A stretch of DNA of 18,639 nucleotides from Deltaproteobacteria bacterium (GCA_013152945.1 JAADFL010000217.1:1-18639), one strand, 5' to 3'; counted from the first letter of the stretch, positions 8,219 to 16,661 are shown. Translations and numbers: made by a program. Notes: generated from the sequence alone by a model not told the origin.

Positions 8219-8458
8219 TCAATCAGGAGCCGCGCCCTCCTTGTGAGGAATCTCAAGAAAGCTCCCGCCAAAATAGGTGTATACGAGTCTTCCCGAGTTC
8301 ACCAGTTCCTTGATTGCGGCCTTGCAGGTCTTCTTGTCGGTTTCAAGCTTCTCGACCATCATCTTGGTCAAGTCGGATGGTTTGTACTTCTTGGAACCGG
8401 CACCATCCTTGACTATTTCGAACATTGCATTGGCAACATCTTCAATGCTAGCCGCCAT
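8219..8458 (-). CDS. dsrD: DsrD, small winged-helix activator of DsrAB
   Basis: This 79-residue protein matches DsrD in length and sequence: a helix-rich N-terminus, a winged-helix core (KPSDLTKMMVEKL, CKAAIKELVNSGRLVYTYFGG) and a short acidic tail. DsrD is found with dsrAB in organisms that reduce sulfite, and published biochemical work describes it as an allosteric activator of DsrAB rather than a DNA-binding regulator. The ATG has AGGAGG upstream and lies 36 bases after dsrB, so dsrA-B-D form one unit, closed by the hairpins that follow. Its presence is the main sequence argument for a reductive pathway here. Confidence 0.95.
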   Translation of the reverse strand: MAASIEDVANAMFEIVKDGAGSKKYKPSDLTKMMVEKLETDKKTCKAAIKELVNSGRLVYTYFGGSFLEIPHKEGAAPD

Positions 8459-8494
8459 TTCAAAATCCTCCTCGCAGCTTACGGATCAAAGTGC

Positions 8495-9577
8495 CTATTC
8501 CTCGGGCAGGTGCCGCATCTGCGCTGTTCTCTTGAACGATAGCCCGGCATGCTTGAAGTCGTCAATATGGTATTTCGTGAACTCGATGCCGGTAAGCCTG
8601 AAGAACTCTGGCCATCCTATCCGCTCGATCCAATCGCCCATTCTTTCGTATTTCTTGGCATTCTTAGCCCATACATCAACGATGTTGTGAACAGCCTCGA
8701 CCACCTCGGGCCACCTGGGCGGATTGTTCGGGATGAATGGTATTGCCAGCTTGGAGAACTTGGGAATGCTCCTTGCGTCTGACACCTTTCCTCCGACCCA
8801 AATTGAAATGCCGTCAGTCTCTGCATTGTTGAGGGGCATGGACGGGCAGACAGTGTAACAATTCCCACAGTACATGCAGTTTTCTTCGAGGACCTCAACA
8901 GAAGGCTTGCCGTCCACTGTCGCCGGCCTGATGGCGGCGGTCGGGCAAGCCGATACCACGTTGGGTATCTCGCAGAACTTATCCAGGGTATCATGCTCTA
9001 TGCGGGGAGGCCTCTGGTGTGTTCCCAGAATGGCGATGTCCGAACAGTGAACAGCACCGCACATGTTCAGGCAGCATGCAAGGGCAATCCGCAGTTTGCC
9101 CGGCAGATCCATGTTCTCGAAATGTTGTGACAAGTCGTCCATGACAGCCTTGACTATCCCGGACGCATCGGTTGCCGAAGAGTGGCAATGCACCCAGCCC
9201 TGTGTGTGCACTATATTCGAGATTGAATTGCCCATTCCGCCGATGATGAATCCATTCTTTTTTATTTCCCCGATCAGGGGGTCAATGTTGGACTCATCAG
9301 TGAGCAGGAATTCTACATTGTTCCGGCTCGTCCAGCGAAGATAACCTCCGCAGTATTTTTCGGCCAGGTCGGCTATCCACCTTATGGTGTCAGTGGCCAA
9401 CAGCCGCGGTGATGCCATCCTTACTGTAAATAACTTTGCTCCACTTTCCGAGACATGCACCATGACGCCGGGTTTAAGTATCTCGTGGTACTTCCATTTC
9501 CCATAGTTTTCCTTGACAACCGGCGGCAGGAACTTCTCGTAATGTGGTGGTCCGATATCAGTAAGCCGTTCCGTCAT
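8495..9577 (-). CDS. dsrB: Dissimilatory sulfite reductase, beta subunit
   Basis: The 360-residue protein is full-length DsrB, the subunit that holds the catalytically active siroheme. It shows the N-terminal [19 protein letters not shown] segment, [16 protein letters not shown], the siroheme/4Fe-4S cysteine motif [12 protein letters not shown] (Cys168, 169, 173, 178), and an inserted ferredoxin domain with [11 protein letters not shown] (Cys234, 237, 240, 244) plus Cys211. No expected cysteine is missing. It works with DsrA as an alpha2beta2 enzyme in the cytoplasm and reduces sulfite with DsrC as co-substrate. A GGAGG precedes the ATG, and the gene starts 57 bases after dsrA. The insert between dsrA and dsrB contains no sign of a separate promoter that I could support. 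Confidence 0.98.
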   Translation of the reverse strand: MTERLTDIGPPHYEKFLPPVVKENYGKWKYHEILKPGVMVHVSESGAKLFTVRMASPRLLATDTIRWIADLAEKYCGGYLRWTSRNNVEFLLTDESNIDPLIGEIKKNGFIIGGMGNSISNIVHTQGWVHCHSSATDASGIVKAVMDDLSQHFENMDLPGKLRIALACCLNMCGAVHCSDIAILGTHQRPPRIEHDTLDKFCEIPNVVSACPTAAIRPATVDGKPSVEVLEENCMYCGNCYTVCPSMPLNNAETDGISIWVGGKVSDARSIPKFSKLAIPFIPNNPPRWPEVVEAVHNIVDVWAKNAKKYERMGDWIERIGWPEFFRLTGIEFTKYHIDDFKHAGLSFKRTAQMRHLPEE

Positions 9578-9634
9578 TTTATCTTTCCTCCGTATTTGTT
9601 AACGGTTCGTAATTATCCCTATTACACTTTCACG

Positions 9635-10837
9635 TCAGGCTTCCTCTTCCTCGTCCTCCTGGTCGAAGAATATGTAAGGGTTGTCCCTTGGATGAGAAAT
9701 CATGTGCGGGTCCGGTTCCAGCCCTATGGACTCAAGGAAATTGCCCATGCCGACGCGTTGAATAAACTCGCCTACGCGCTCCCTGTTCTTTCCATTTTCT
9801 GTCCAGACATCCCAAATGCCGTCTTCGACCAACTCGAACAGATCGTCCAAGCCCTCGTTGTCGATGTCATAGAACGGGATGAGCACGGAGGACAGTAAGG
9901 CACCTTCTACTATCGGAGCCTTTGCTCCGAGCAATATGGTAACGCCTCTTTGTTTACCCGGTCTCAATGCCTTTGGCAGTACGTTGATGCAATGCATACA
10001 CTTGAGGCAGTACGAGTTGTCGATAGTAAGTTTCATATTGTCCGGATCCCAGGTCATGCATTTACCAGGACAGTTCTCTACGACATCGCTCTGGATATCC
10101 AGTCCGGCCTTGGCATAATTCTTAATTTCTTCATCATCTTGCTGGATATCATCCTTCCAGGTGCCGATGAAGCTCATGTCGGACCGGGCGATTGCCGCGA
10201 CGCAATCATTGGCGCAGCCTGCGAACTTGAATTTGTACTTGTACGGAAATGCAGGCCTGTGAAGTTCATCCTGGTAGTGCTGTGTTATCTCGTAGCATGT
10301 CTTGAGCGTGTCAAAGCATGCCCACTCACAACGAGCAGGCCCGACACAACAGCTCGGGGTCCTGACATCGGATCCTGATCCGCCGAGATCGAACCCCATC
10401 TTGGTCAACTCGCCGAATACTGACTCCAGTTCCTCGGTCCTCGTTCCAAGGAGCACCATGTCACCTGTTGAGCCATGCATGTTGGTCAGCCCGGATCCAT
10501 GCTTGTCCCACATGTCGCATATCTTGCGAAGCACATCCGCGGTGTAGAACCATCCTGCCGGCTGGTTAACTCTTAGGGTGTGGAAATGAGCAACTTCAGG
10601 GAAGTCATCCGGCAGGGCCGAGTACCTGCCTATGACACCGCCGCCGTATCCCATTACTCCAACGATTCCACCGTGTTTCCAGTACCCGATCTTGTCCCGG
10701 TAGGACTTCTCGAGCTGGTGGAGAACACCGGCAGCCATCTTGTTGTTCTTTGCCGCGAGCTTAATTTCGCGGACAAAGCTAGGGTACGGGCCCTTCTCCA
10801 ACTCATCAAGTAGGGGGGTCGCCTTTTCGTCAGCCAT
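9635..10837 (-). CDS. dsrA: Dissimilatory sulfite reductase, alpha subunit
   Basis: The protein is 400 residues from the chosen start, the normal length for DsrA. It contains GGIVGVMGYGGGVIGRYS, the siroheme/4Fe-4S cysteines in TPSCCVGPARCEWAC (163, 164, 170, 174) and FAGCANDC (208, 212), and a ferredoxin domain with CPGKC and CLKCMHC. The C-terminus ends in an acidic run. ATG 10837 (MADEKATP) is preferred over ATG 10849: GGAG sits six bases before 10837, whereas the purine run abuts 10849. DsrA is the structural partner of DsrB. The gene heads the dsrABD unit and has its own strong promoter, 236 bases being free between it and dsrP. Confidence 0.98.
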   Translation of the reverse strand: MADEKATPLLDELEKGPYPSFVREIKLAAKNNKMAAGVLHQLEKSYRDKIGYWKHGGIVGVMGYGGGVIGRYSALPDDFPEVAHFHTLRVNQPAGWFYTADVLRKICDMWDKHGSGLTNMHGSTGDMVLLGTRTEELESVFGELTKMGFDLGGSGSDVRTPSCCVGPARCEWACFDTLKTCYEITQHYQDELHRPAFPYKYKFKFAGCANDCVAAIARSDMSFIGTWKDDIQQDDEEIKNYAKAGLDIQSDVVENCPGKCMTWDPDNMKLTIDNSYCLKCMHCINVLPKALRPGKQRGVTILLGAKAPIVEGALLSSVLIPFYDIDNEGLDDLFELVEDGIWDVWTENGKNRERVGEFIQRVGMGNFLESIGLEPDPHMISHPRDNPYIFFDQEDEEEEA

Positions 10838-10919
10838 TCTCCTCTCCATCCTTTGTTAGTTGTGGGTTTATCAAAAAATCCTCCAAAAAGAAGGTTTACT
10901 CCATTTTCAGCCGGTTCAG

Positions 10920-10948
10920 AGCATAGAAACCCAAGCGATTGCTGTCAA
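10920..10948 (-). promoter_or_regulatory. Sigma70-like promoter of dsrABD with A/T-rich upstream element
   Basis: On the minus strand a perfect TTGACA (10948-10943) and TATGCT (10925-10920) are separated by exactly 17 bases. Directly upstream, 10949-10990 is a series of A and T tracts that resembles an UP element. The start would fall near 10913, leaving a leader of about 75 bases before the dsrA ATG. No palindromic operator was clear. The rest of the 236-base gap (10991-11073) holds only a short C4/G4 hairpin of doubtful meaning. Confidence 0.7.
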
Positions 10949-11073
10949 GTATAAAAACGGTACAAAAAAGTCTTTTTTTTTCAAACAATTAGCTCGGTGA
11001 TTGCCCCCTATTTGTGGGGTGATATGGTCGGTCATCATACAACATCGAGTGTGTTCTAAAAAAGATCGTAATA

Positions 11074-12240
11074 TCAACCACCTGGGTACAAATCGCGTTC
11101 CCTGACCGTGATCGCCATCTTGTATAATGCGGTTATTATCAAGAGACCCATGGCATACACACCTGCGCTTATGGTCAACTCGGGAAGAGTGGGATGATAG
11201 TCGAGGTAGTATCCAAGCGGAGTGGGAATAAACCCTACGATGACCATGGCCATCCCCTTGTCGATCCATAGAGACACGAATACGAGTACACTCGCAAAAC
11301 CCAATGTCGACAAATTGTTCCTCGTTTTTGGGACAATAAGCATTACCAGGCCAATGAGTCCGAGCAAGACTGATGTCCAGATCCAGGGTACCAGGCCCGC
11401 GTGTCCGCCATGTCCGAGGAACAGGTATTCGAAGTGGTGCACGTGGTGAGGTATATCACTATAAAGGCCTGTGAACAGTTCGAGTCCAATGAAGAAGAAA
11501 TTGGCTGTCATCGCATAGGCTATTACCTTACCCAGTGCACGAATAGCGTCCACGCCCGGATCGTATCGTGTGTATTTTCGAACTATAAGACATGCAACTA
11601 CTACCAGGGCCGGTCCTGCTGCAAACGCAGATGCCAGGAACCTGGGCGCCAGTATGGCACTCATCCAGAATGGCCGGCCCTCGAGACCTGAATACAGAAA
11701 AGCCGTCACCGTATGAATGCTGAAGGCCCAGGGGATGGAAAGGTAGATGAACGGTTTGATCCACCGGGGTGGAGTTATGTCTTGGCGCTCGGCCCTGAAT
11801 GTTGTCCAGGCTATCACGGAGTTGAGCACCAGGTATCCGAACAGCACCACTGTATCCCAAAACATAAGCGAGTTGGGCGTGGGATGTAGAAAGACATTAA
11901 GGATGCGATCGGGTCTTCCCATGTCCACGAATATAAATGTCATGCACATGATACAAGCTGCGATGGCCACGAATTCACCAAGGACGGTCATCCTGGCAAA
12001 TGTCTTGTAGTGGTGCAGGTAATAAGGCAGGACGACCATGACGGCCGAGGCTGCAACGCCTACGAGAAAGGTAAACTGGGCGATGTAGAAACCCCAGGGA
12101 ATATCTCTGCCCATCCCTGTAATACCAAGGCCCTTGAACCACTGGTACACGCCTGTCCCGACACCCGCACCTATTATGAGCAAGAGAATTATCACCCAAG
12201 ACCAGTATCTCTTACTACCCTTGAAAGCGTACTCGATCAT
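11074..12240 (-). CDS. dsrP: DsrP, NrfD/PsrC-type membrane quinone subunit
   Basis: This 388-residue integral membrane protein belongs to the NrfD/PsrC family and shows about ten hydrophobic spans. Family-like features include the span with IPWGFYIAQFTFLVGVAASA, the MGRPDR loop, and FWDTVVLFGYLVLNS. It is the quinone-interacting membrane partner of the periplasmic-facing DsrO and DsrJ in the DsrMKJOP complex, which links the menaquinone pool to reduction of the DsrC trisulfide. The ATG at 12240 is eight bases after the dsrO stop and has GAGGT upstream. It is the last gene of the dsrMKJOP unit; a clear terminator after it was not found. Confidence 0.95.
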   Translation of the reverse strand: MIEYAFKGSKRYWSWVIILLLIIGAGVGTGVYQWFKGLGITGMGRDIPWGFYIAQFTFLVGVAASAVMVVLPYYLHHYKTFARMTVLGEFVAIAACIMCMTFIFVDMGRPDRILNVFLHPTPNSLMFWDTVVLFGYLVLNSVIAWTTFRAERQDITPPRWIKPFIYLSIPWAFSIHTVTAFLYSGLEGRPFWMSAILAPRFLASAFAAGPALVVVACLIVRKYTRYDPGVDAIRALGKVIAYAMTANFFFIGLELFTGLYSDIPHHVHHFEYLFLGHGGHAGLVPWIWTSVLLGLIGLVMLIVPKTRNNLSTLGFASVLVFVSLWIDKGMAMVIVGFIPTPLGYYLDYHPTLPELTISAGVYAMGLLIITALYKMAITVRERDLYPGG

Positions 12241-12248
12241 GGTCTACC

Positions 12249-13019
12249 TCACACCAGGTAAAATACTCCAGGCCTGGTTCCCAACTCCACTTTCCTGCGA
12301 ACCGCGTACCTGGACTTAAGTAACTTCCTCACTTTTGAACCTGGATCGTCCAAATCCCCGAAAGTAAGGGCGCCATAAGGACATGCCTCGACACAGGCCG
12401 GAAGTTTTCCCTTTGCAAGTCTCTCTTCGCAAAAGATGCATTTTTCAACCACGCCCCGCATCCTGGTTGGATATCCAGGGTTGATATCCCCCAACCCAAG
12501 GTGGGGATCCTGCCAATTGAAACTCCTGGATCCATAAGGACATGCAACTATGCAGTAACGGCATCCAATGCACCTGTGCATATCCATCATCACTATCCCG
12601 TCTTCACGCTTGAAGGTCGCCTGTGTGGGGCATACACGTACACAAGGCGGCCTCTCGCAGTGATTACAAAGGACTACGGCCGGTCCCTTGGACACTCCTT
12701 GTTCCAGAAAATCCTCTTCCTGGTTTGGTAATGCATTCTCAAAGGGTTCCTTCCAGATCCATTTTATTTCATGTCTTGGATCATCGAAATGAGGAATGTT
12801 GTGTACCTGGTTACATGCGTTCATACACAATGTACAGCCCTCATGTTCCTGGCACTTGGCCAAGTCTATGACCATGGCCCAGCGTTTGCCTTCAAGGGCC
12901 TGCGGGAACTTGCCGGAACGGCGCTCTTTACCGTTTACCGTCTTTACCAGAGAAGCACTTCCTATACCAAGGGCCGCAACACCAGCGAGCTTCAGGAATT
13001 TTCTTCTGTCCTCGTCCAT
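12249..13019 (-). CDS. dsrO: DsrO, exported iron-sulfur subunit of DsrMKJOP
   Basis: The protein has 256 residues from ATG 13019. It begins with a twin-arginine signal (DRRKFLKLAG, Arg5-Arg6, then a hydrophobic stretch), so it is exported folded across the membrane. It then carries several 4Fe-4S cysteine sets of the NrfC/DmsB type: C-x5-C-x2-C-x3-C in CQEHEGCTLCMNAC, CNHC with CVRVCP, CIGCRYCIVACP, and CIFC with CVEACP. It passes electrons between DsrP/DsrJ and the rest of the complex. The ATG shares its first base with the dsrJ stop (TGATG), and GGGAG lies upstream. A longer frame to 13064 would overlap dsrJ and displace the Tat signal, so it was not used. Confidence 0.95.
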   Translation of the reverse strand: MDEDRRKFLKLAGVAALGIGSASLVKTVNGKERRSGKFPQALEGKRWAMVIDLAKCQEHEGCTLCMNACNQVHNIPHFDDPRHEIKWIWKEPFENALPNQEEDFLEQGVSKGPAVVLCNHCERPPCVRVCPTQATFKREDGIVMMDMHRCIGCRYCIVACPYGSRSFNWQDPHLGLGDINPGYPTRMRGVVEKCIFCEERLAKGKLPACVEACPYGALTFGDLDDPGSKVRKLLKSRYAVRRKVELGTRPGVFYLV

Positions 13020-13414
13020 CACTCGGCTCCCTTGAGTTTTTTCTCCATGTGACAATCCCAGCAATAGGGCTGAACTCCTACGTAATTATGGCACCTGTCA
13101 CAAAATTCTCCTGTATTCGAATGGCATTTCAGACAAGTATTGGTGAGACTCTTTTCAAATGCCCGGCCATCCGGACTGAAATGGACCCTTAAATCCTGTC
13201 TCACCACCTCGTCTCTCCAAAGGTTCAACAGGTCCATGTGAGAAGCTCTCATGAATGCCTTGGACTCAACACATTTCTTGCCCTCCAGACCCGGCGCCAG
13301 TTTGGGCTCGGGCCTAAAGCCTCCCTTCCCGCCGGCCGCAGTGTACCAAAAAGGCAGGGTGACCAGGACGGCAAAGGCCAAGAGGCCTGTGATCACCTTC
13401 CCTGAATCATACAT
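13019..13414 (-). CDS. dsrJ: DsrJ, triheme cytochrome c of DsrMKJOP
   Basis: This 131-residue protein has an uncleaved-looking N-terminal hydrophobic anchor (residues 7-26) and three CxxCH heme c sites at 94-98, 105-109 and 118-122. Cys48, in a GKKCVE setting, sits where the family has the cysteine that can ligate one heme in DsrJ of Allochromatium vinosum. It faces the periplasm and is part of the membrane redox complex, though its precise role is still debated in the field. Its ATG lies inside the dsrK end (8-base overlap, ATGTATGA) with AGGAGG upstream in the dsrK tail, and its stop overlaps the dsrO start by one base, so translation of K, J and O is likely coupled. Confidence 0.96.
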   Translation of the reverse strand: MYDSGKVITGLLAFAVLVTLPFWYTAAGGKGGFRPEPKLAPGLEGKKCVESKAFMRASHMDLLNLWRDEVVRQDLRVHFSPDGRAFEKSLTNTCLKCHSNTGEFCDRCHNYVGVQPYCWDCHMEKKLKGAE

Positions 13415-15062
13415 CTTCGTCTCCCTCCTCCTCTGGGTTCACTCCGGGTAGAGGCTCGCCCCGCATGTTCATGGTTCGTTTCTTTTCTCCCTTGCATATC
13501 AAGGCATTGGCCACCAATTCATGTATTCCCGTCACCCCTACGCCAGGTGCCCAATAGTCACAAACCGTTACCAGGGTCGCCCTGTCTATGGCGCATATGG
13601 CTGCCAGCATGTTTGCTCCATATTTATCTTGTACATATTTGACTGCATGACCCCTGGGCATTCCTCCACGGAGCCTAATCTCCATGTTCTCATCGGTTCC
13701 AAGACCTGCTCCGCCGCCACAACAGAAAGTCTTTTCCCTCGTAGTATCTTCAGGCATCTCTACAAAGTTGTTGCACACTGCCTTGAGTATGTACCTTGGT
13801 TCTTCGAACAACCCCAGACCCCTTGCAGGATTGCAGGAGTCATGGAATGTGACGACCAGGTCATCATTTCTGCTCGGATCGAGCTTCAATTTTCCATGCT
13901 TTATCAAATCTGATGTAAATTCAATAATATGGGTCATCTTGGTCGATTTGGCATTTTCGAACCTGGTCCCTGTGATAGGAGAAACAGGTGTCTCCAGGAA
14001 ATCGGCCGGTCCGTTCATGGTATCCATGTACTGGTGCATCACGCGCCACATGTGTCCGCACTCGCCCCCGAGTATCCACTTTACTCCAAGTCGCTTTGCC
14101 TCTGCATATATCTTGGCGTTCAGACGTTTCATGGCCTCGTTCGATGTGAACAGACCGAAGTTTCCGCCTTCCGAGGCATAGGTGCTCCAGGTGTAATCCA
14201 GGCCCAATTCATGAAACAGCAGCATGTAGCCCATGCAAGTGAATATTCCCGGGTCTGCCAGGAAATCCCCGGAAGGTGTAACGAAGAGAATTTCCGCCCC
14301 CTTCTTGTTCATTGGAATATCGACCTTGATACCGGTTACATCTTCGATATCATCTGCAAAGAACTCCAGGGTGTCCTTTAGTCCGTGGGGCTGGATGCCG
14401 AGATGGTTGCCGGTCCTGTAACAGTTGGCCACAGGCTCCATTATCCAGTTTACGTTCAATCCCAGGAGGTGCATCAACTCTCTGGCCATCATTGTTATCT
14501 CGGCGGTGTCTATGCCGTACGGACAAAATACGGAACAACGCCGGCATTCAGTGCATTGATAGAAATAAAAAAACCACTCCTTTATTACGTCTATTGTAAG
14601 TTCGCGGCCTCCTGCAATCGAACCGAGTATCCTGCCCGCCTTGGTGAACTCCCTGCGGTATATGGATCTCAAGAGTTCGGCGCGCAGGACAGGCATATTT
14701 TTTGGATCTCCGCCGCCGATGAAAAAATGACATTTATCGGCACAGGCACCGCAACGCACGCAGATATCCATGAACACCTGGAACGTCCTGAAGCGTTTCA
14801 GCCTGTCCGCCATCCCTTCCAGGATGATTTCCTTCCAATTCTTGGGCAGTTTCCAGTCCTCGTCCGTGGGAAACCACTCGCGTGGGTTGGGAAAACCAAT
14901 ATATTCCAGGTTTTTTGGCTTTGCCGGGTAAATCCAACTGCCCTTTCTTTGGTTGAAATCAATCTTGGTCTCAAACCAGGACTTTCCAGGCGGCTTGTAA
15001 TCCACCTTGAGCAGATCTTCTTTCTTATAATTATCCATCTCGTCGAACTTGGGCTCACCCAT
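13407..15062 (-). CDS. dsrK: DsrK, HdrD-like iron-sulfur subunit of DsrMKJOP
   Basis: The 551-residue protein resembles the heterodisulfide-reductase subunit HdrD. Two classical 4Fe-4S sites are visible, CVRCGACADKC (101-111) and CTECRRCSVFCP (170-181). In the C-terminal half are the CCG-type cysteines that bind the non-cubane catalytic cluster in HdrB/HdrD: Cys335 in GGECGH, Cys410 in HDSC, and CCGGGAGLG at 447-455. It is the cytoplasmic catalytic subunit expected to act on the DsrC trisulfide or disulfide. The ATG has GGAG upstream, inside dsrM's last codons, and the gene begins three bases after the dsrM stop. Its end overlaps dsrJ by eight bases. Nothing is missing relative to the family. 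Confidence 0.96.
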   Translation of the reverse strand: MGEPKFDEMDNYKKEDLLKVDYKPPGKSWFETKIDFNQRKGSWIYPAKPKNLEYIGFPNPREWFPTDEDWKLPKNWKEIILEGMADRLKRFRTFQVFMDICVRCGACADKCHFFIGGGDPKNMPVLRAELLRSIYRREFTKAGRILGSIAGGRELTIDVIKEWFFYFYQCTECRRCSVFCPYGIDTAEITMMARELMHLLGLNVNWIMEPVANCYRTGNHLGIQPHGLKDTLEFFADDIEDVTGIKVDIPMNKKGAEILFVTPSGDFLADPGIFTCMGYMLLFHELGLDYTWSTYASEGGNFGLFTSNEAMKRLNAKIYAEAKRLGVKWILGGECGHMWRVMHQYMDTMNGPADFLETPVSPITGTRFENAKSTKMTHIIEFTSDLIKHGKLKLDPSRNDDLVVTFHDSCNPARGLGLFEEPRYILKAVCNNFVEMPEDTTREKTFCCGGGAGLGTDENMEIRLRGGMPRGHAVKYVQDKYGANMLAAICAIDRATLVTVCDYWAPGVGVTGIHELVANALICKGEKKRTMNMRGEPLPGVNPEEEGDEDV

Positions 15063-15065
15063 GAC

Positions 15066-16085
15066 CTACTCCTTGGTCCCTTGCCCCTGGGGTTCAGGCT
15101 GCTTTTCTACAGGAATTCCTGCAGCTACCATCTTTTCCCTGAACTCGTCCTCGTATTCCTGGTAGGTGTGTACCTCGACCTTTGGATTCCATGGATTAAT
15201 ATGACGAACAGCCCGGTTGTTGTTTGCGAGGTTCCGTGTGGGGCTCATGAATATTCCTGCCATATGCAACAACTTACTGAACGGGAAATATGTAAACAGG
15301 CAGCAGACCAGGAAAAAGTGCATGAAGAAGAGCCAGTGAATACCCTTTGGCACTACCGGTTTCAGGCTGACCAGGCCGAGGGCGAGCTCTTTTATTCCTA
15401 TAAGATCCGTCTTGAAAAAATATCTTAACAGGATCCCGGTCGTTGCTATGGCTCCGATCAAAAACAAGGGAAAGTAGTCTGCCGGAAGAGATATGTACCG
15501 CAACTGTGGAATCAATACCCTGCGCAAAAAGAGGTAGGTCAGAGCAGCCAGGATAACGACATCGGTAAGCATCAGTATTGGAATGCCCACCTGGAAGAAA
15601 CCATCCAGGGATTCGGCCCATTTTACGAAAATCGGAACAGGTTCTACAAAGAATCTTAAGTGCCTGATTATGATGACCAAGAACGAATAGTGAAAGGCCA
15701 GTCCTGCCAGCCAGAGCCACTTGGTATGGCCATATACCACTTTACCTTGCTTTATTTCGCTTTTTACGTTTCGGAACAGGGACCTGAAGAAAAGGACCTC
15801 CATGGCCACCCTGATAATGACTCCAAAATTATTGTAAGGGTTTTCGAACCTGCTCGGCTTGATCCATTCCAGGCACTTCTGTTGGCCGCATGTGGTGGGA
15901 ATCCTGAAAGGCACCGGAACCCTGGCCCACGTAACAACCCTGTAAATGATACCAAACAGGAATATTGCCAATGCCAAGTAAGGAATGACCACGCCGAACA
16001 GTGTATCGGCATGCCCTATTCCAACACCGAGATAGGCAATGAATGCCAATGCCAATACAGCGATCAAGGAAACCAGGACTCTCAT
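15066..16085 (-). CDS. dsrM: DsrM, NarI-like diheme cytochrome b subunit of DsrMKJOP
   Basis: This 339-residue membrane protein has a short N-terminal pair of hydrophobic spans, then a NarI-like core of about five spans with histidines placed to bind heme b (WLAGLAFHYSFLVIIIRHLRF; GIHWLFFMHFFLVCCLF). It ends with a cytoplasmic tail containing NPWNPKVEVHTYQEYEDEFR, a segment typical of DsrM. It takes electrons from menaquinol and passes them to DsrK. The ATG overlaps the stop of the upstream RsbRD_N-like gene by four bases (ATGA), and a GAGGGG-type ribosome-binding site is present, so the two are probably translationally coupled. Confidence 0.95.
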   Translation of the reverse strand: MRVLVSLIAVLALAFIAYLGVGIGHADTLFGVVIPYLALAIFLFGIIYRVVTWARVPVPFRIPTTCGQQKCLEWIKPSRFENPYNNFGVIIRVAMEVLFFRSLFRNVKSEIKQGKVVYGHTKWLWLAGLAFHYSFLVIIIRHLRFFVEPVPIFVKWAESLDGFFQVGIPILMLTDVVILAALTYLFLRRVLIPQLRYISLPADYFPLFLIGAIATTGILLRYFFKTDLIGIKELALGLVSLKPVVPKGIHWLFFMHFFLVCCLFTYFPFSKLLHMAGIFMSPTRNLANNNRAVRHINPWNPKVEVHTYQEYEDEFREKMVAAGIPVEKQPEPQGQGTKE

Positions 16086-16594
16086 CTGTCGTCACCCCTC
16101 GATAGCCGGCTTGCACACATGCCCGGCCCGTCTCCTTGTGAAGGCTCGTCCGGATCTTCCAGGAAACCATGCCTGTGAAGTTCCCTCATGAGCCCGGAAA
16201 TGTTTCTCTTTACATCGTTGATACGAAGCTCCATGATCTTTTCCCTGCACGACATGTAAGCATCGAATGCGTGAAGCGTAAGCTCGTCAATGCTGGAAAA
16301 CAGGTTGTCGGTTTTTGCCGAGGAAAGATTTCCATTATCCAGCTCTGATCTGATGATGGTCTTGAGATCGACAAGGTAATGCAATGCCTTGGATGCAGGC
16401 ATGTCCTGAATTGTATGTATTTTGGCTATTCTGTCCAGGATGTCACTCATTTGGGTTACATCGGTCCCTTCCAGCAACCCGGACAATAGTCCTTCAAGGC
16501 CCTCCTTGAGGGTGGCACCCAAAGGATTGTCGAACCGGTTCTTTCCACTCTTGAAAAATGCTGCTGATGTTTTTGGAAATGCAAGCAGAATCAA
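16082..16594 (-). CDS. RsbRD_N-like regulatory protein upstream of dsrM, 5' end out of frame
   Basis: The open frame gives 170 residues from a TTG with no ribosome-binding site. The sequence AFFKSGKNRFDNPLGATLKEGLEGLLSGLL and the following four-helix pattern resemble the RsbRD N-terminal domain protein commonly encoded just before dsrM in sulfate reducers (recalled from family knowledge, not searched). That domain normally starts some 25 residues earlier, with a Lys-rich helix and a W-x8-P motif. Exactly such a start exists in the next frame at 16649-16589, so the gene seems interrupted by a frameshift. The last part (about residues 145-170) is a Gly/Pro-rich tail. The stop overlaps the dsrM start by four bases. 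The role of the domain is presumed regulatory or sensory; it is not established. Confidence 0.65.
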   Translation of the reverse strand: MILLAFPKTSAAFFKSGKNRFDNPLGATLKEGLEGLLSGLLEGTDVTQMSDILDRIAKIHTIQDMPASKALHYLVDLKTIIRSELDNGNLSSAKTDNLFSSIDELTLHAFDAYMSCREKIMELRINDVKRNISGLMRELHRHGFLEDPDEPSQGDGPGMCASRLSRGDDR

Positions 16595-16649
16595 CCCAAT
16601 TATTTAAAATAACGGCTTTTTTTGAAGCAAGATGTCGAATTACGTCCAT
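16589..16649 (-). pseudogene. Displaced N-terminal codons of the RsbRD_N-like gene
   Basis: From ATG 16649 the minus strand encodes MDVIRHLASKKAVILNNWVD and then runs into unrelated sequence. This is what the missing head of the downstream domain should look like (KK, hydrophobic run, W). Joining it to LILLAFPKTSAAFF in the other frame restores the family spacing of eight residues between Trp and Pro. The join needs five more bases than are present. Confidence 0.5.
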
Positions 16650-16661
16650 TTCGAGTCGGAG

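Noticed and set aside
9578-9634. Rex-like half site (TTGTTAAC) between dsrA and dsrB
   Set aside because: The second half does not match and the site is inside an operon, away from any promoter.
10991-11073. Short C4/G4 hairpin and an A-run/T-run pair after dsrP, considered as a terminator
   Set aside because: The GC stem is only four or five pairs with no T run behind it, and the A/T pair is more likely part of the promoter's A/T-rich upstream region.
13020-13064. Longer start for dsrO at 13064
   Set aside because: It would overlap dsrJ by 46 bases and put 15 residues before the twin-arginine signal, whereas ATG 13019 overlaps the dsrJ stop by one base and has a good ribosome-binding site.
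14385-15428. Plus-strand open frame of 347 codons opposite dsrK and dsrM
   Set aside because: It lies antisense to two well-conserved genes, shows no family resemblance, and is an expected shadow of their codon use.
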